Assembly: GCF_007692705.1 (NCBI RefSeq)
Contig: NZ_REBN01000141.1
Location: 1-43,525 of the forward strand
From: Mongoliibacter sp.
Lineage (GTDB): Bacteria > Bacteroidota > Bacteroidia > Cytophagales > Cyclobacteriaceae
Reading direction: 5' to 3'
Length of the DNA stretch: 43,525 bases
Shown piece by piece: positions 1 through 8,980 of this stretch. Under the pieces are notes generated by a model that saw nothing but the letters and a program-made list of their open reading frames with translations, was not told the origin of the DNA and did not search any database. Positions within the stretch are counted from its first letter, which is position 1. The number at the start of each line of letters is the position of its first letter. The position numbers and the translations under genes were made by a program.

Positions 1-2
1 GC

Positions 3-818
3 AAATACCTTGCACATCATGTAATGATGTGTGTAGATTGTCACTCAGTTCGGGACTTCGAACTATTTGGGGGCCCTCCAATACCCGGCACCTTGACGGC
101 GGGTGGTGAAATATTTGACAGAAAAGAAGGCTTTCCAGGTAGATTTATTTCTCCAAACCTTACTCCATTCAACCTAGGTGACTGGACTGACGGGGAAATA
201 TTCAGAGCCATTACAACAGGGGTAAAAAAAGACGGCTCACCATTATTCCCAGTAATGCCATTTGGAGAATTTGGCAAAGCAGATCCCGAGGATGTAAAAG
301 CGGTGATTGCTTGGCTTAGAACTTTAGAGCCCATAGAGACAAATCACGAAAAATCTAAAGCAGATTTTCCTTTCAATATCATAATGAAAACCTTGCCTTC
401 TAAGGCTAATTTCACAAAAAGACCAGATCCGGAGGACCAAATCGCTTATGGAGGATACCTTACCACAATCTCCGGATGTGCGGAATGCCATACTAAGTTT
501 GAAAATGGGAGTTTTATTGGAGAGAGGTTGGCAGGAGGCCGGGAATTTGAATTCCCTGAAGCAATATTGGCGACGCCAAACCTAACACCAGACCCAAGTG
601 GCATTGGTAATTGGACAAAGGAGATGTTTGTGCAGCGTTTCAAAATGTATGGGAAAGACTACGTTCCAGAAAAAGTCAAACCCGGAGACTTTCAGACCAT
701 TATGCCATGGATCATGTATGCTGACATGAAAGAGCAGGACTTAGAGGCAATTTACGCTTACCTCAAATCTCTGAAACCTGTAGAAAACTTCGTAGAAAAG
801 TTTCAGGCAAAAAAATAA
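3..818 (+). CDS. Diheme c-type cytochrome, 5' end cut by window edge
   Basis: Partial gene: the reading frame is open from base 3 with no start, so the N-terminus, probably with a signal peptide, lies outside the window. Two c-type heme sites are visible, CVDCH close to the left edge and CAECH about 150 residues later. Each is followed by a repeated 'PNLTP' segment and by a Met-containing segment (PVMPF and TIMPW) that could supply the axial Met ligand, so the protein looks like two tandem cytochrome c domains. Covalent heme implies a periplasmic or membrane-anchored electron carrier. The redox partner cannot be told from here because the upstream genes are missing. The family assignment is secure; the specific role is not. 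Confidence 0.88.
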   Translation, partial: KYLAHHVMMCVDCHSVRDFELFGGPPIPGTLTAGGEIFDRKEGFPGRFISPNLTPFNLGDWTDGEIFRAITTGVKKDGSPLFPVMPFGEFGKADPEDVKAVIAWLRTLEPIETNHEKSKADFPFNIIMKTLPSKANFTKRPDPEDQIAYGGYLTTISGCAECHTKFENGSFIGERLAGGREFEFPEAILATPNLTPDPSGIGNWTKEMFVQRFKMYGKDYVPEKVKPGDFQTIMPWIMYADMKEQDLEAIYAYLKSLKPVENFVEKFQAKK

Positions 819-855
819 TCTTAAATACTTAGGGTGGCTGGTCTGGCTGCCCTTT

Positions 856-1305
856 TCAATCCCATAATTTGCCTTTATCAAATAAATCTGCAGGTCTATC
901 ATCTTTATTCATTGGCCAAATACTATACAATATCACTCCATCAGCCTTTTGGGTATACCCCATGACTATGGTGATTGCCTTACAGTATTCATATTCCAAA
1001 AAGATCAATTCACCCAGGTCAGTATCCGTTTTTTTCTCAGTATTGACTAACTTGAAATCACTAGATTCTCCGCAAAGCTGATTGACTGAAGCTTTAAAGT
1101 TTTCAAAGTTTCTCTTTTTATTTTCTCTTGCTACGGATGCTGGAAGATCTTGAGATTCTACCATAGGGTGCAGCATCAGCTGCTCGGTGTTCCTGATATT
1201 TTTCAAAAAAGAATTTGCATCCGCTTTCGCTTTTCTTACATGGGAGTCAGTACCGCAACCCCACAATAACAGTAAACTCACTCCAAGAATGACGTAAAAT
1301 TTCAT
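856..1305 (-). CDS. Hypothetical lipoprotein, 149 aa
   Basis: The N-terminus is a short lysine, a hydrophobic core and LLLLWGC, which fits a lipobox with Cys17 as the lipidated residue, so the mature protein is probably anchored in a membrane facing the periplasm. The remainder is soluble, with two further Cys residues (around LCGES and YEYCKA) that could form a disulfide. I recognise no domain. It converges with the cytochrome gene and ends 37 bases from it. The composition agrees with the neighbours, and the lipobox makes it a real gene rather than a shadow ORF. Confidence 0.75.
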   Translation of the reverse strand: MKFYVILGVSLLLLWGCGTDSHVRKAKADANSFLKNIRNTEQLMLHPMVESQDLPASVARENKKRNFENFKASVNQLCGESSDFKLVNTEKKTDTDLGELIFLEYEYCKAITIVMGYTQKADGVILYSIWPMNKDDRPADLFDKGKLWD

Positions 1306-1530
1306 TTGATTTTTTTTTGATTATAAATTATCATAATTGCTCCTACGCAAGAGAGTATTTCCGAAGGGCTCAGAAAGGTGTATAGCCATATATGTTTGCT
1401 CGAAACTAATCAAAAAAGCCAAAGGAATAGCCAAACCTTGTGAAATTTAAGCGCCTAGATGGAATATACTCCGCTCTTTTATTGAACAAAAAGTAAGAGG
1501 TGCCCAAAACCCCAAAGGCCTATCTTGCTT

Positions 1531-1887
1531 TTAATAAAAAGCATCTTCAAAATGCTTAAAATTAACGTTCCCATTCCTATCCCTATATACACCCACTATA
1601 TCAAAGCGGATATCCTTGTGCCAATCTTTTTCATGGATGTAATGGTCAGCAGCCTTAACCAACAGCTTCCTTTTAGTGCTATCTACAAATTCTTCGGCAT
1701 AGCCAAATCCTGTACCACTTCTATATTTGACTTCTACAAATACGAGAAGTCCTTTATAAATAAAAATGAGATCTATTTCAGCATGCCTATACCTGTAATT
1801 TGCATCCTGAAATTCATAACCTTTTCCGGATAGCCAGGTTTTGACCAAGTCCTCGGCTTCCTTACCTTTGTCATTGTGAATTGCCAT
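1531..1887 (-). CDS. YraN/UPF0102 family endonuclease-like protein
   Basis: The 118-residue protein has the hallmarks of the YraN (UPF0102) family: an N-terminal helix with GKEAEDLVKTWL, then NYRYRHAEIDLIF and LLVFVEVKYR. The E-x-D and E-x-K residues match the restriction-endonuclease-like (PD-(D/E)XK) active site, E..EID...VEVK. Family length is about 115-125 aa, so it is complete. Members are predicted nucleases of uncertain function, often near replication, RNase H or translation genes. It is divergent from lipB, with a 116-base gap between the two starts. Confidence 0.9.
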   Translation of the reverse strand: MAIHNDKGKEAEDLVKTWLSGKGYEFQDANYRYRHAEIDLIFIYKGLLVFVEVKYRSGTGFGYAEEFVDSTKRKLLVKAADHYIHEKDWHKDIRFDIVGVYRDRNGNVNFKHFEDAFY

Positions 1888-2003
1888 AATGATAATGTTT
1901 AAGAATTGAAAAACTCATTAAAAGTCCAGGACTGTTTATTCTGCTAAAAGCAAAGAACTATCCTAAAAAATTCAGCGTTCCTTCAAAGCATTAAAAACAT
2001 CCC

Positions 2004-2720
2004 GTGAATCAAGTTATCAATAAAAAAGTAAAATTTCTAGACCTTGGCAGCAAGGATTACAAAGAAACCTGGGATTTCCAGGAAGAAATTTTCGCAAAGA
2101 CCGTTGCCCTAAAGATCGCAAATAGAAATGCTGCACCGGATGCCCAGCAAATTACAGACAATTACCTGATATTTGTAGAGCACCCCCATGTTTACACTTT
2201 AGGAAAAAGCGGCGAGCTTTCTCATTTACTTTTGGATGAAAATGGTTTGAAAGAAAAGCAAGCCACTTTTTACAAAATTAACCGTGGTGGAGACATCACC
2301 TACCACGGCCCCGGTCAGTTGGTGGGATACCCGATTTTGGACCTGGACAATTTCTTCACCGATATTCACAAATATTTGAGGCTTTTGGAAGAAGCCATCA
2401 TCCTAACCTTAGCCGAATATAGAATCATTGCCGGGAGAATCGAGGGACTGACAGGTGTGTGGCTTGACCACGTAGAACAGAAAAACCCCAGAAAAATCTG
2501 TGCCTTGGGGGTAAAATCCAGCCGATGGGTAACCATGCATGGTTTCGCCTTTAATGTCAATTCTGATATTGACTATTTCAACAATATTGTCCCTTGTGGC
2601 ATTCCGGACAAGGCTGTCACTTCCCTGCACCTGGAAATCGGCAGGCCCGTAGATCCACAGGAGATCAAAGAAATAGTCAAGAAACATATCAGCAACCTGT
2701 TTGAAATGGAGTTGGTTTAA
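2004..2720 (+). CDS. lipB: Octanoyltransferase LipB
   Basis: Transfers octanoate from octanoyl-ACP to the lipoyl domains of 2-oxoacid dehydrogenases and the glycine cleavage H protein, the first step of de novo lipoate attachment. The signature RGGDITYHGPGQ is at residues 94-105. The expected catalytic pair is present: Lys171 in ALGVKSSRW and Cys198 in PCGIPDK. The 238-residue length is normal. The frame opens with GTG at 2004; no better ATG exists before the conserved FLDLG segment. The compound repeat R1 follows a few bases after the stop. Confidence 0.96.
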   Translation: MNQVINKKVKFLDLGSKDYKETWDFQEEIFAKTVALKIANRNAAPDAQQITDNYLIFVEHPHVYTLGKSGELSHLLLDENGLKEKQATFYKINRGGDITYHGPGQLVGYPILDLDNFFTDIHKYLRLLEEAIILTLAEYRIIAGRIEGLTGVWLDHVEQKNPRKICALGVKSSRWVTMHGFAFNVNSDIDYFNNIVPCGIPDKAVTSLHLEIGRPVDPQEIKEIVKKHISNLFEMELV

Positions 2721-2728
2721 AATTTTGT

Positions 2729-3030
2729 ATGGAAATATAGAAGAAATACGGTAGAAATATAATTGAAATATGGTTGAAATAAGGTTTTAGATACTAATGG
2801 ATATTGGATATTAGTGGATATTGTTTCGGCATATTGTGTGTTTTAAAGTTATCATTAAAGCAGAACCTGGACTGGAACTTTAGTGAAAGTCCCGATAATG
2901 AAATGATTCGGGATATTATTAAAATAAAATCAAGAATAAAAGCTTGTTTTACTTGTCTTGAATCTTATTTCTTGCGTCTTGTGTCTCAAATCTCATGTCT
3001 CATGTCTTGTGTCTCATGTCTCAAATCTTA
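2729..3030 (+). repeat. Intergenic compound repeat R1
   Basis: Non-coding stretch between lipB and the next gene, made of four word types in order. GAAATA-type words lie at about 2729-2785, each spaced 8-10 bases. GATATT-type words lie at 2788-2822. A 40-base module lies at 2875-2914 and recurs at 4285-4325. A low-complexity run of TCTCATGTCTCA/TCTTGTGTCTC words lies at about 2947-3030. Unlike R2, R4 and R5 it has no GC-rich core and no inverted right arm. A spurious frame through the last run would add 27 residues to the following protein. Confidence 0.75.
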
Positions 3031-3038
3031 GAAAAAAA

Positions 3039-3440
3039 ATGAAAAAAGACATCGATTTTCAACCTGTTACAGGAGTTAAGTTAGCTATAGCCAGAGAAGT
3101 GGTGAATGGCCAAACGGAATGGGCTGTATATATGATCAACCTCAACTTGATTGAACTGAGTACAGTAATGGTGACTTCCAAAGGCTATGGGGTGATCGCC
3201 GGTGAGGAAAAGAAAACCTCTACTTTAAGGCATGTAATCCAGGAATTGGGAGCACAGTCCATTGCTAAAATAGAACCCATTGATCCCGCGCTTTTTGCAT
3301 TGCACAATGAGTATTGGGTGAGCTATTATATCCTTGATCAGATTTTTGACAAGAAATTCATTTTTACTGAAGGCAGTATGGATGAAGGAAATATCAAATA
3401 CATCCCGGAACTTGGATTGGAAGGGGTCTTGCATGCTTAA
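3039..3440 (+). CDS. Conserved hypothetical protein, 133 aa
   Basis: The frame is open from 2958, but the first 27 codons run through the TCTCATGTCTC repeat and give a Ser/Cys/His-rich sequence unlike the rest. The ATG at 3039 (MKKDIDFQPVTGVK) is therefore the likely start, preceded by an A-rich stretch. The body has alternating beta-type strands (VKLAIAR, EWAVYMINLNLIEL, VMVTSKGYGVI) and an AREV...WAVY pattern that I associate with a small uncharacterised protein of Bacteroidota. No catalytic motif is evident. It sits between lipB and an exonuclease gene with no sign of a functional link. Confidence 0.75.
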   Translation: MKKDIDFQPVTGVKLAIAREVVNGQTEWAVYMINLNLIELSTVMVTSKGYGVIAGEEKKTSTLRHVIQELGAQSIAKIEPIDPALFALHNEYWVSYYILDQIFDKKFIFTEGSMDEGNIKYIPELGLEGVLHA

Positions 3441-3517
3441 GATTTAAAGGAAATACAGTGAAATTTTTACTTGAGATTTTTTCTTGATATTTTCATAGTC
3501 TAACAAGCCCAAGAATT

Positions 3518-4258
3518 ATGAACAATTTTTTGAATGAATTGAGAGACATCCTTTTTTTGGATATTGAGACGGCCTCCTTAGAGGAAACTTTTGATGCACT
3601 GCCTTCACGCTTACAAGAAGAGTGGCTCAAAAAAGAAAAGCACATCCATCAGGATCAAAAAGAAGAACCACAAGCTCCTGGAAGTCTCTTTTTTCACAAA
3701 GCAGGCATCTATGCGGAATTTGGCAAAGTCATCACTGTAGGAGTTGGGTATTTTCATTTCAGCCCTGATGAGAGCAAATTGGAGTTCCGAACCAAAAGCT
3801 ATGCAGAAGAGTCCGAACACGATACCTTACTTGCTTTTGCCGAACTCTTAAATAAAAAAAAGTGGATCCTATGCGCCCACAACGGAAAGGAGTTTGACTT
3901 TCCCTACTTGAGCAGAAGGATTTTGATCAACCGGATTCCACTTCCCGAACCACTTCAGATGGCAGGAAAAAAGCCCTGGGAAATCCGTCATTTGGATACG
4001 CTGGAATTATGGAAATTCGGGGATTACAAGCATTATACCCGATTGGAATTATTGGCCTCGGTATTTGATATCCCCACCTCAAAAGATGGAATAGATGGTT
4101 CGCAGGTGAATGAGGCCTATTATGTGGAAAACAACCTTCAAAAGATCCGTGAATACTGCCTAAGAGATGTTTTGGTCACTGCCCGGATTTATTTGGCTTT
4201 TCAGGGTTTCCCTCCTGAGGTCGAAATGGAGGTTGTTAATAGGGATGATTCTGAATGA
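3518..4258 (+). CDS. DnaQ-fold 3'-5' exonuclease (PolB-exonuclease-like)
   Basis: The N-terminus holds exonuclease motif I, FLDIETAS, with the D-x-E metal ligands. Motif II is CAHNGKEFDFPYL, with N and D. A late YCLRDVLVTARIYL supplies a motif III-type Asp. This matches the RNase H-like 3'-5' exonucleases related to the proofreading domain of family B polymerases, which occur as free-standing proteins of about 230-250 residues in Bacteroidota. It is probably a single-strand DNA or RNA trimming enzyme; the physiological substrate is unknown. The repeat R2 starts directly at the stop codon. Confidence 0.85.
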   Translation: MNNFLNELRDILFLDIETASLEETFDALPSRLQEEWLKKEKHIHQDQKEEPQAPGSLFFHKAGIYAEFGKVITVGVGYFHFSPDESKLEFRTKSYAEESEHDTLLAFAELLNKKKWILCAHNGKEFDFPYLSRRILINRIPLPEPLQMAGKKPWEIRHLDTLELWKFGDYKHYTRLELLASVFDIPTSKDGIDGSQVNEAYYVENNLQKIREYCLRDVLVTARIYLAFQGFPPEVEMEVVNRDDSE

Positions 4259-4260
4259 TA

Positions 4261-4600
4261 TATGATTGAAATAAGGTAGAAACCGAAGCTTCAGCGAAGG
4301 TCCCTAGAGTGAAACGATTCGGGATAAATTGAAATATAGTTGAAATATGATTATAGACACTGGTGGATATGAATTAGATATTGAAAAATGCTTCGCGAAA
4401 TATGTAGAAATAGATATTGGTAGATACTGATTGATATACAATGATATTGAAATCAAGAAGGTGAAAAATCTTGAAAAAGGCCTCCCGCTGCGTCCGTTGC
4501 GAAAGTCGTTGCGAGCGTCGCGTGAACCATAAACCAAAAAACCCTATTTCAACAGTATTTTAATTGAGTATTTGACTTTAAAAGATGCTTCGCAAAACCG
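4261..4600 (+). repeat. Intergenic compound repeat R2 with inverted arms
   Basis: Begins 2 bases after the exonuclease stop. Order: GAAATA words; the 40-base module shared with R1 (4285-4325); more GAAATA words; GATATT words; an ATGCTTCGCGAAATA word (4388-4402); a GC-rich core (about 4480-4528, rich in GTTGCG/CGCTGCG); then inverted words TATTTCAACAGTATTT (4545-4560). The last pairs with forward 4332-4347 at 14 of 16 positions. A partial second TTCGC word lies at 4585-4594. The rest of the gap to 4735 is AT-rich and shows nothing more than a GATACTGG-type word near 4670. No ORF here is credible. Confidence 0.75.
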
Positions 4601-4734
4601 GCGTAAAACGGAAATTTTGAGAACAAAGTGATTAAGGAGAGTGTGGGAATAGGGTTATTTTATTAATAGATACTGGGGGATATTTTTTTTGTATTGAGTG
4701 TTATTTCAAAGTTTAACCACTGTTATTTCAAAAA

Positions 4735-5511
4735 TCAATCCTTCCGCTCATAAACCTTAATCCATCCATTTTCGAGGTCTTTTAGTATCATCCCATCACT
4801 CTCAAAATCAACCGCATAAACTATATCAGGGAATCCAGGAACAGCTCGTCTTGGAAAAAGATGAATATTGTTTCCAACTATTTTCCACGACATCATCTGT
4901 GACATTTCAAAATAATCTGCTGCTTTCAATCGGAATTCCGGTGGGGTGGGAATTTTTTTTTCAGCTTCTTTTTCAGCATCCCTTAAATATCTGACATCAA
5001 CAACATACTTCCCATCAGGATTAAAGGCATACATATAGTCTTTTCCGTTTTCTACCGAAAACACTTTTTCTCCATTTTCAATTTTATACTTTTCTTTCAA
5101 AATCCATACATCGGTAATTTTGTCTTTAAGCGCCTTGGTAGCTTCCCCAAATACCTTAGAAAAATCGTATTCCAAATCTTTGGAAAGCCTTTCCATTTTC
5201 ACAGTCTTCTCACTTCCTTTCAAAGTCAAAGTGAGGGATTTCTTATGGAGGATTCCATGAACTTCTTCAGACTCCCCTTCGACTTCAAAGACACCGACAA
5301 AGCCGCTTTTTTCTTTCCTGGCAAAAAACTCTCTGGAACTTAAATCTGCATGATAGAGTTTACCCATCAGCAATTCACCTTTTTCAGAAATGCTCAGAAC
5401 CAATGACTTTCCTTTTTCGGAGCTTTGATAAATCCCTTGAAAATCTTGAGAATGCACCCCAAAGGTTATTAAAAAAAGTAAATGCGACAAAAATCTTATT
5501 TTAGCATTCAT
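4735..5511 (-). CDS. Secreted protein of unknown function, 258 aa
   Basis: A signal peptide is clear (basic N-terminus, hydrophobic core LLFLITFGVHS, probable cleavage before QDFQG), so the product is periplasmic or outer-membrane associated. The mature part has two beta-rich halves. Residues about 23-105 contain short strands (LVLSISEKGELLMGKLY). The C-terminal half, with WILKEKYKI, a 'FNPDGKYVVD' turn and MSWKIVGNNIHLF, resembles a lipocalin-like small-molecule barrel, but only weakly. No enzyme motif is seen. It appears monocistronic and converges with the exonuclease gene across R2. Confidence 0.78.
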   Translation of the reverse strand: MNAKIRFLSHLLFLITFGVHSQDFQGIYQSSEKGKSLVLSISEKGELLMGKLYHADLSSREFFARKEKSGFVGVFEVEGESEEVHGILHKKSLTLTLKGSEKTVKMERLSKDLEYDFSKVFGEATKALKDKITDVWILKEKYKIENGEKVFSVENGKDYMYAFNPDGKYVVDVRYLRDAEKEAEKKIPTPPEFRLKAADYFEMSQMMSWKIVGNNIHLFPRRAVPGFPDIVYAVDFESDGMILKDLENGWIKVYERKD

Positions 5512-5817
5512 CCTGATAAAAGTTTATATGGCCCACAATTCAATTAAAACCTAAGTTAAAAATATTTAGAACATTCCAGAATGATTTTATTAACTTTATT
5601 GAAAACAATATCATAATGAAATCTGAATCACTTAAGAAATCTGAAAAAAACTTTTAGACCTTGGTTCGCTTTTTGAAAAATAGAATTATAATAGAAACCG
5701 CTGATTTACTTATCGCAAAAATAGCCATACATTCAGCTATAGAATATATCACAAACAACCAGGCCCATTTTACTACTGGTATAGGGCCTAAATCAAATAA
5801 TTGGAAATAAAACTTTT
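5512..5817. other. Intergenic region between divergent genes
   Basis: This 306-base AT-rich gap separates two divergent genes (secreted protein and rnr) and must hold both promoters. I could not find a convincing TTTG/TAnnTTTG pair, a strong hairpin or the compound repeat words seen elsewhere. Confidence 0.5.
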
Positions 5818-8010
5818 ATGGGAAATAAATCAAATAACAAAGGCCGGTCAGGCAAGAAAAAAGACGGTAAAATTACCGACGCAGCCCAACTGGCTCGAAA
5901 AGTTCTTAACTTTTTGGATAACAATTACGGACAGGAGTTTAATGCAAAACAAGTTATAAAAAAGCTGGAAATAAGAGATAGCCTTACCAAAGGCGCCGTA
6001 GAACCTGCCATGCATAAGTTGGCAGCATCAGGAAGTATTTCAAAAAGCCCCAGAAATTATTTTTCATCCATTAAAGAGCCTGGATTTATAGAGGGCGAAG
6101 TGGATTATGTCAACCCACGTTTTGGCTATGTCATTCCTGACGCCAAGTATAATCTGGAGGAAGACATTCAGGTTAAGGAAGCCGATATGAAAAATGCCCT
6201 TGATGGGGACAGGGTTCGGGTAATGGTTTACCCTGCAAAAGGAAGAAGTGGGAGAAGTGAAGGCAAAGTTCTTGAAATCTTAGAAAGAGACAGGGATGAA
6301 TTTGTAGGCCGAGTGGAAATTTCTCCAAGGTTTGCCTTTGTCGTTCCTGACTTCAAGAAAATGCATCATGATATTTTCGTGCATAAAGGTGACCTTGGCG
6401 GAGCTGAGCACAATCAAAAGGTGGTTGTCAAAATGACTGAATGGAGGGAAGATGACAAGAATCCAACTGGAAAAATCACCAGGGTACTGGGTAAAGCCGG
6501 TGAACATGAAGTGGAAATACACTCCATTATGGCAGAATTTGGACTTCCATTTGAATATCCTAAAGAAGTAGAAGAAGAAGCCAACGCCATTCCTGAAGAA
6601 ATCTCCATAGAGGAAATTAAAAACAGGAGAGACATGCGGGATATCCCAACATTTACCATTGATCCAGCAGATGCAAAAGATTTTGATGATGCCATTTCTT
6701 ACAGGGTTTTGGCAAACGGAAATCTGGAAATCGGGGTGCATATTGCCGATGTTACACATTATGTCAAGCCGAAAACCCTTCTTGAAAAAGAGGCTTACCA
6801 CCGTGCTACTTCTGTCTATTTAGTAGATAGAACCATTCCCATGCTACCTGAGCGTTTGAGTAATGGACTTTGTTCACTCAGACCAAATGAAGATAAAGTT
6901 ACATTTTCCTGCGTTTTTGAAATGGATGAAAATGCTGATGTACTTAATCATTGGATTGGTCGGACGGTTACACATTCGGACAGAAGGTTTGCTTATGAAG
7001 AAGCTCAGGAATGCATTGACAAGCAAGAGGGAGATTTTTATAAAGAGTTGACTATCCTAAATGATCTTGCAAAAAAAATCAGAAAGCGCAGGTTTGACAA
7101 AGGTGCTGTCAACTTCGAAACCGTTGAAGTTAAATTCAAGCTGGATGAGAAAGGCAAGCCCTTGGGTTTGATGATCAAAGAACGTAAGGATATCCACAAA
7201 ATGATTGAGGAGTTTATGCTCTTGGCCAATAGGACGGTTGCAGAATTTGTTTTCAACAAAAACAAAGGGGCTGATACGTTTGTATATAGGATTCATGATC
7301 ATCCAGATTCAGAAAGACTGGAAACTTTCGCCAATTTTGCCAAAAAATTCGGGCACGAAATTGAAGTCGGCGAAGGAGTAAGGATCTCTAAGGCTTTGAA
7401 TAAGCTTATGGACGAAATCTCAGGAAAACCTGAACAAAATGTATTGGAACAGCTCGCCATCCGGAGTATGGCCAAAGCAAAATATACCACAGAGCCAAAA
7501 GGGCACTTTGGTCTTGCATTCAAGCACTACACACACTTTACCTCCCCTATCAGGAGATATCCTGACATGATGGTGCACAGGCTATTGCAGCACTACCTGG
7601 ATGGAGGTAAAACTCCAGATGCAGAAACCTGGGAAGACAAATGTCTTCATTCTTCGGAAAGAGAAAAAAGAGCTGCCGACTCTGAAAGGGCTTCGATAAA
7701 ATACAAACAAGTGGAATTTATGGCTTTGGCTGAGGTTAAGGACTATGAAGGAATTGTAACTGGAGTAACAGAATGGGGTGTCTTCGTAGAAATTACCGAA
7801 ACCAAATGCGAAGGTATGGTCAGGGTGACAGATATGAAGGATGATTATTATGAATTTGATGAAAAAAACATGCGTCTGATTGGGACGAGAAATAAAAAAA
7901 TGATCACTTTGGGCGAAAAAGTGATGGTCCGTGTCACAAACACGGATATTGACAGAAGAACTATAGACTTGGAATTTGTAAATAATGACTCAGAAAGTAA
8001 GCGTAAATAA
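5818..8010 (+). CDS. rnr: Ribonuclease R
   Basis: Processive 3'-5' exoribonuclease that degrades structured RNA, including rRNA and mRNA decay products, in the cytoplasm. Domain order: basic N-terminal tail, winged-helix region (about 20-85), two cold-shock domains (about 90-230), RNB catalytic domain from about 270 and an S1 domain near the C-terminus (YEGIVTGVTEWGVFVEI). The catalytic Asp set is intact at residues 282, 285, 288, 290 and 291 in DPADAKDFDDA. At 730 residues it has the usual length for RNase R. Its last 26 bases overlap the start of the polyprenyl synthase gene, so the two are co-transcribed and may be translationally coupled. Confidence 0.96.
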   Translation: MGNKSNNKGRSGKKKDGKITDAAQLARKVLNFLDNNYGQEFNAKQVIKKLEIRDSLTKGAVEPAMHKLAASGSISKSPRNYFSSIKEPGFIEGEVDYVNPRFGYVIPDAKYNLEEDIQVKEADMKNALDGDRVRVMVYPAKGRSGRSEGKVLEILERDRDEFVGRVEISPRFAFVVPDFKKMHHDIFVHKGDLGGAEHNQKVVVKMTEWREDDKNPTGKITRVLGKAGEHEVEIHSIMAEFGLPFEYPKEVEEEANAIPEEISIEEIKNRRDMRDIPTFTIDPADAKDFDDAISYRVLANGNLEIGVHIADVTHYVKPKTLLEKEAYHRATSVYLVDRTIPMLPERLSNGLCSLRPNEDKVTFSCVFEMDENADVLNHWIGRTVTHSDRRFAYEEAQECIDKQEGDFYKELTILNDLAKKIRKRRFDKGAVNFETVEVKFKLDEKGKPLGLMIKERKDIHKMIEEFMLLANRTVAEFVFNKNKGADTFVYRIHDHPDSERLETFANFAKKFGHEIEVGEGVRISKALNKLMDEISGKPEQNVLEQLAIRSMAKAKYTTEPKGHFGLAFKHYTHFTSPIRRYPDMMVHRLLQHYLDGGKTPDAETWEDKCLHSSEREKRAADSERASIKYKQVEFMALAEVKDYEGIVTGVTEWGVFVEITETKCEGMVRVTDMKDDYYEFDEKNMRLIGTRNKKMITLGEKVMVRVTNTDIDRRTIDLEFVNNDSESKRK

Positions 8011-8971
8011 TATTCTTGAAAAACTGGAAACCCATATTCAAGGGTTAACATACGGAGAATCACCCACAGAACTTTACGAACCTATTTCTTATATCATGAG
8101 CTTGGGAGGCAAAAGAATCCGCCCATTACTCACTTTGCTCTCATATGCGCTTTACAAAGATGATTTTGAGAGTATACTCACTCCGGCAGCAGCCGTAGAG
8201 GTATTCCACAACTTCACATTGATGCATGACGATATCATGGACGATGCCCCGCTGAGAAGAGGGAAGTCCACCGTGCATGAAAAATGGAACCCAAATACCG
8301 CAATTCTTTCAGGAGATGTCATGCTGGTCAGGGCATATGGCATGTTGGTGGACATAGATCCGCAACTATTGCCCAAATGTATCAGGCTATTCAATCAAAC
8401 TGCCGCAGAAGTATGTGAAGGACAGCAGCACGATATGAACTTCGAGGCTATTGATATAGTCCAAGAAGAAGCATATATCAACATGATTCGATTGAAAACA
8501 GCTGTCTTGCTTGGTTTTGCTTTACAGCTGGGGGCTATATTGGCCGGAAGAGATGACAAAGAAGCCCAAAAGCTATATGACTTTGGAGTCAACATTGGAA
8601 TTGGTTTTCAACTGAAAGATGATCTCTTAGATGTGTATGCTGACAAAGCAAAATTTGGGAAACAAGTCGGCGGTGATATCATAGCCAACAAAAAGACCTT
8701 TTTACTGATCAAGGCCAAGGAATTGGCCACAGGGGATGTCAAGGCTGAGCTTGAAAAGTGGATTGCTGCCAAAGAATTTGACAAAGAAAAAAAGGTTAAA
8801 GCTGTAACCGCCATTTATAATCAATTGGGCATCAAATCTTTAACAGAAGATAAAATGCAGGAGTTTTTTGAAAAAGGATTCAAGCAGTTTGAATCATTAC
8901 AGATTCCAAATCAAGACGCTTTTCAAGTACTGCACCAATTGACCAAAGACCTGATCAACAGGGAAAAATAA
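7985..8971 (+). CDS. Polyprenyl diphosphate synthase, short-chain type
   Basis: Trans-prenyltransferase that adds IPP units to an allylic diphosphate. The first Asp-rich motif is D82-D83-I-M-D86 with RRG following; the second is KDDLLDVYAD near residue 212; GGKRIRP (41-47) binds IPP. The residue five positions before the first Asp motif is Phe77. In this family a bulky aromatic there normally stops elongation at C15-C20, whereas long-chain quinone-side-chain enzymes have Ala. I therefore infer a FPP or GGPP product rather than octaprenyl. The ATG lies inside the 3' end of rnr; ispG elsewhere in the window feeds the same isoprenoid pathway. Confidence 0.93.
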   Translation: MTQKVSVNNILEKLETHIQGLTYGESPTELYEPISYIMSLGGKRIRPLLTLLSYALYKDDFESILTPAAAVEVFHNFTLMHDDIMDDAPLRRGKSTVHEKWNPNTAILSGDVMLVRAYGMLVDIDPQLLPKCIRLFNQTAAEVCEGQQHDMNFEAIDIVQEEAYINMIRLKTAVLLGFALQLGAILAGRDDKEAQKLYDFGVNIGIGFQLKDDLLDVYADKAKFGKQVGGDIIANKKTFLLIKAKELATGDVKAELEKWIAAKEFDKEKKVKAVTAIYNQLGIKSLTEDKMQEFFEKGFKQFESLQIPNQDAFQVLHQLTKDLINREK

Positions 8972-8980
8972 ACCGACTTT

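Noticed and set aside
2729-3030. CRISPR array as explanation of the short repeated words
   Set aside because: Words are 6-16 bases, degenerate, without constant direct repeats or uniform spacers, and no cas gene is near.
2804-3031. 75-residue ORF across R1
   Set aside because: It runs through GATATT and TCTCATGTCTC repeats, has no plausible ribosome binding site and a Cys/Ser-rich low-complexity C-terminus.
4304-4537. 77-residue minus-strand ORF in R2
   Set aside because: Composed of the repeat words read backwards (ISI/YIN-type low complexity); no protein-like features.
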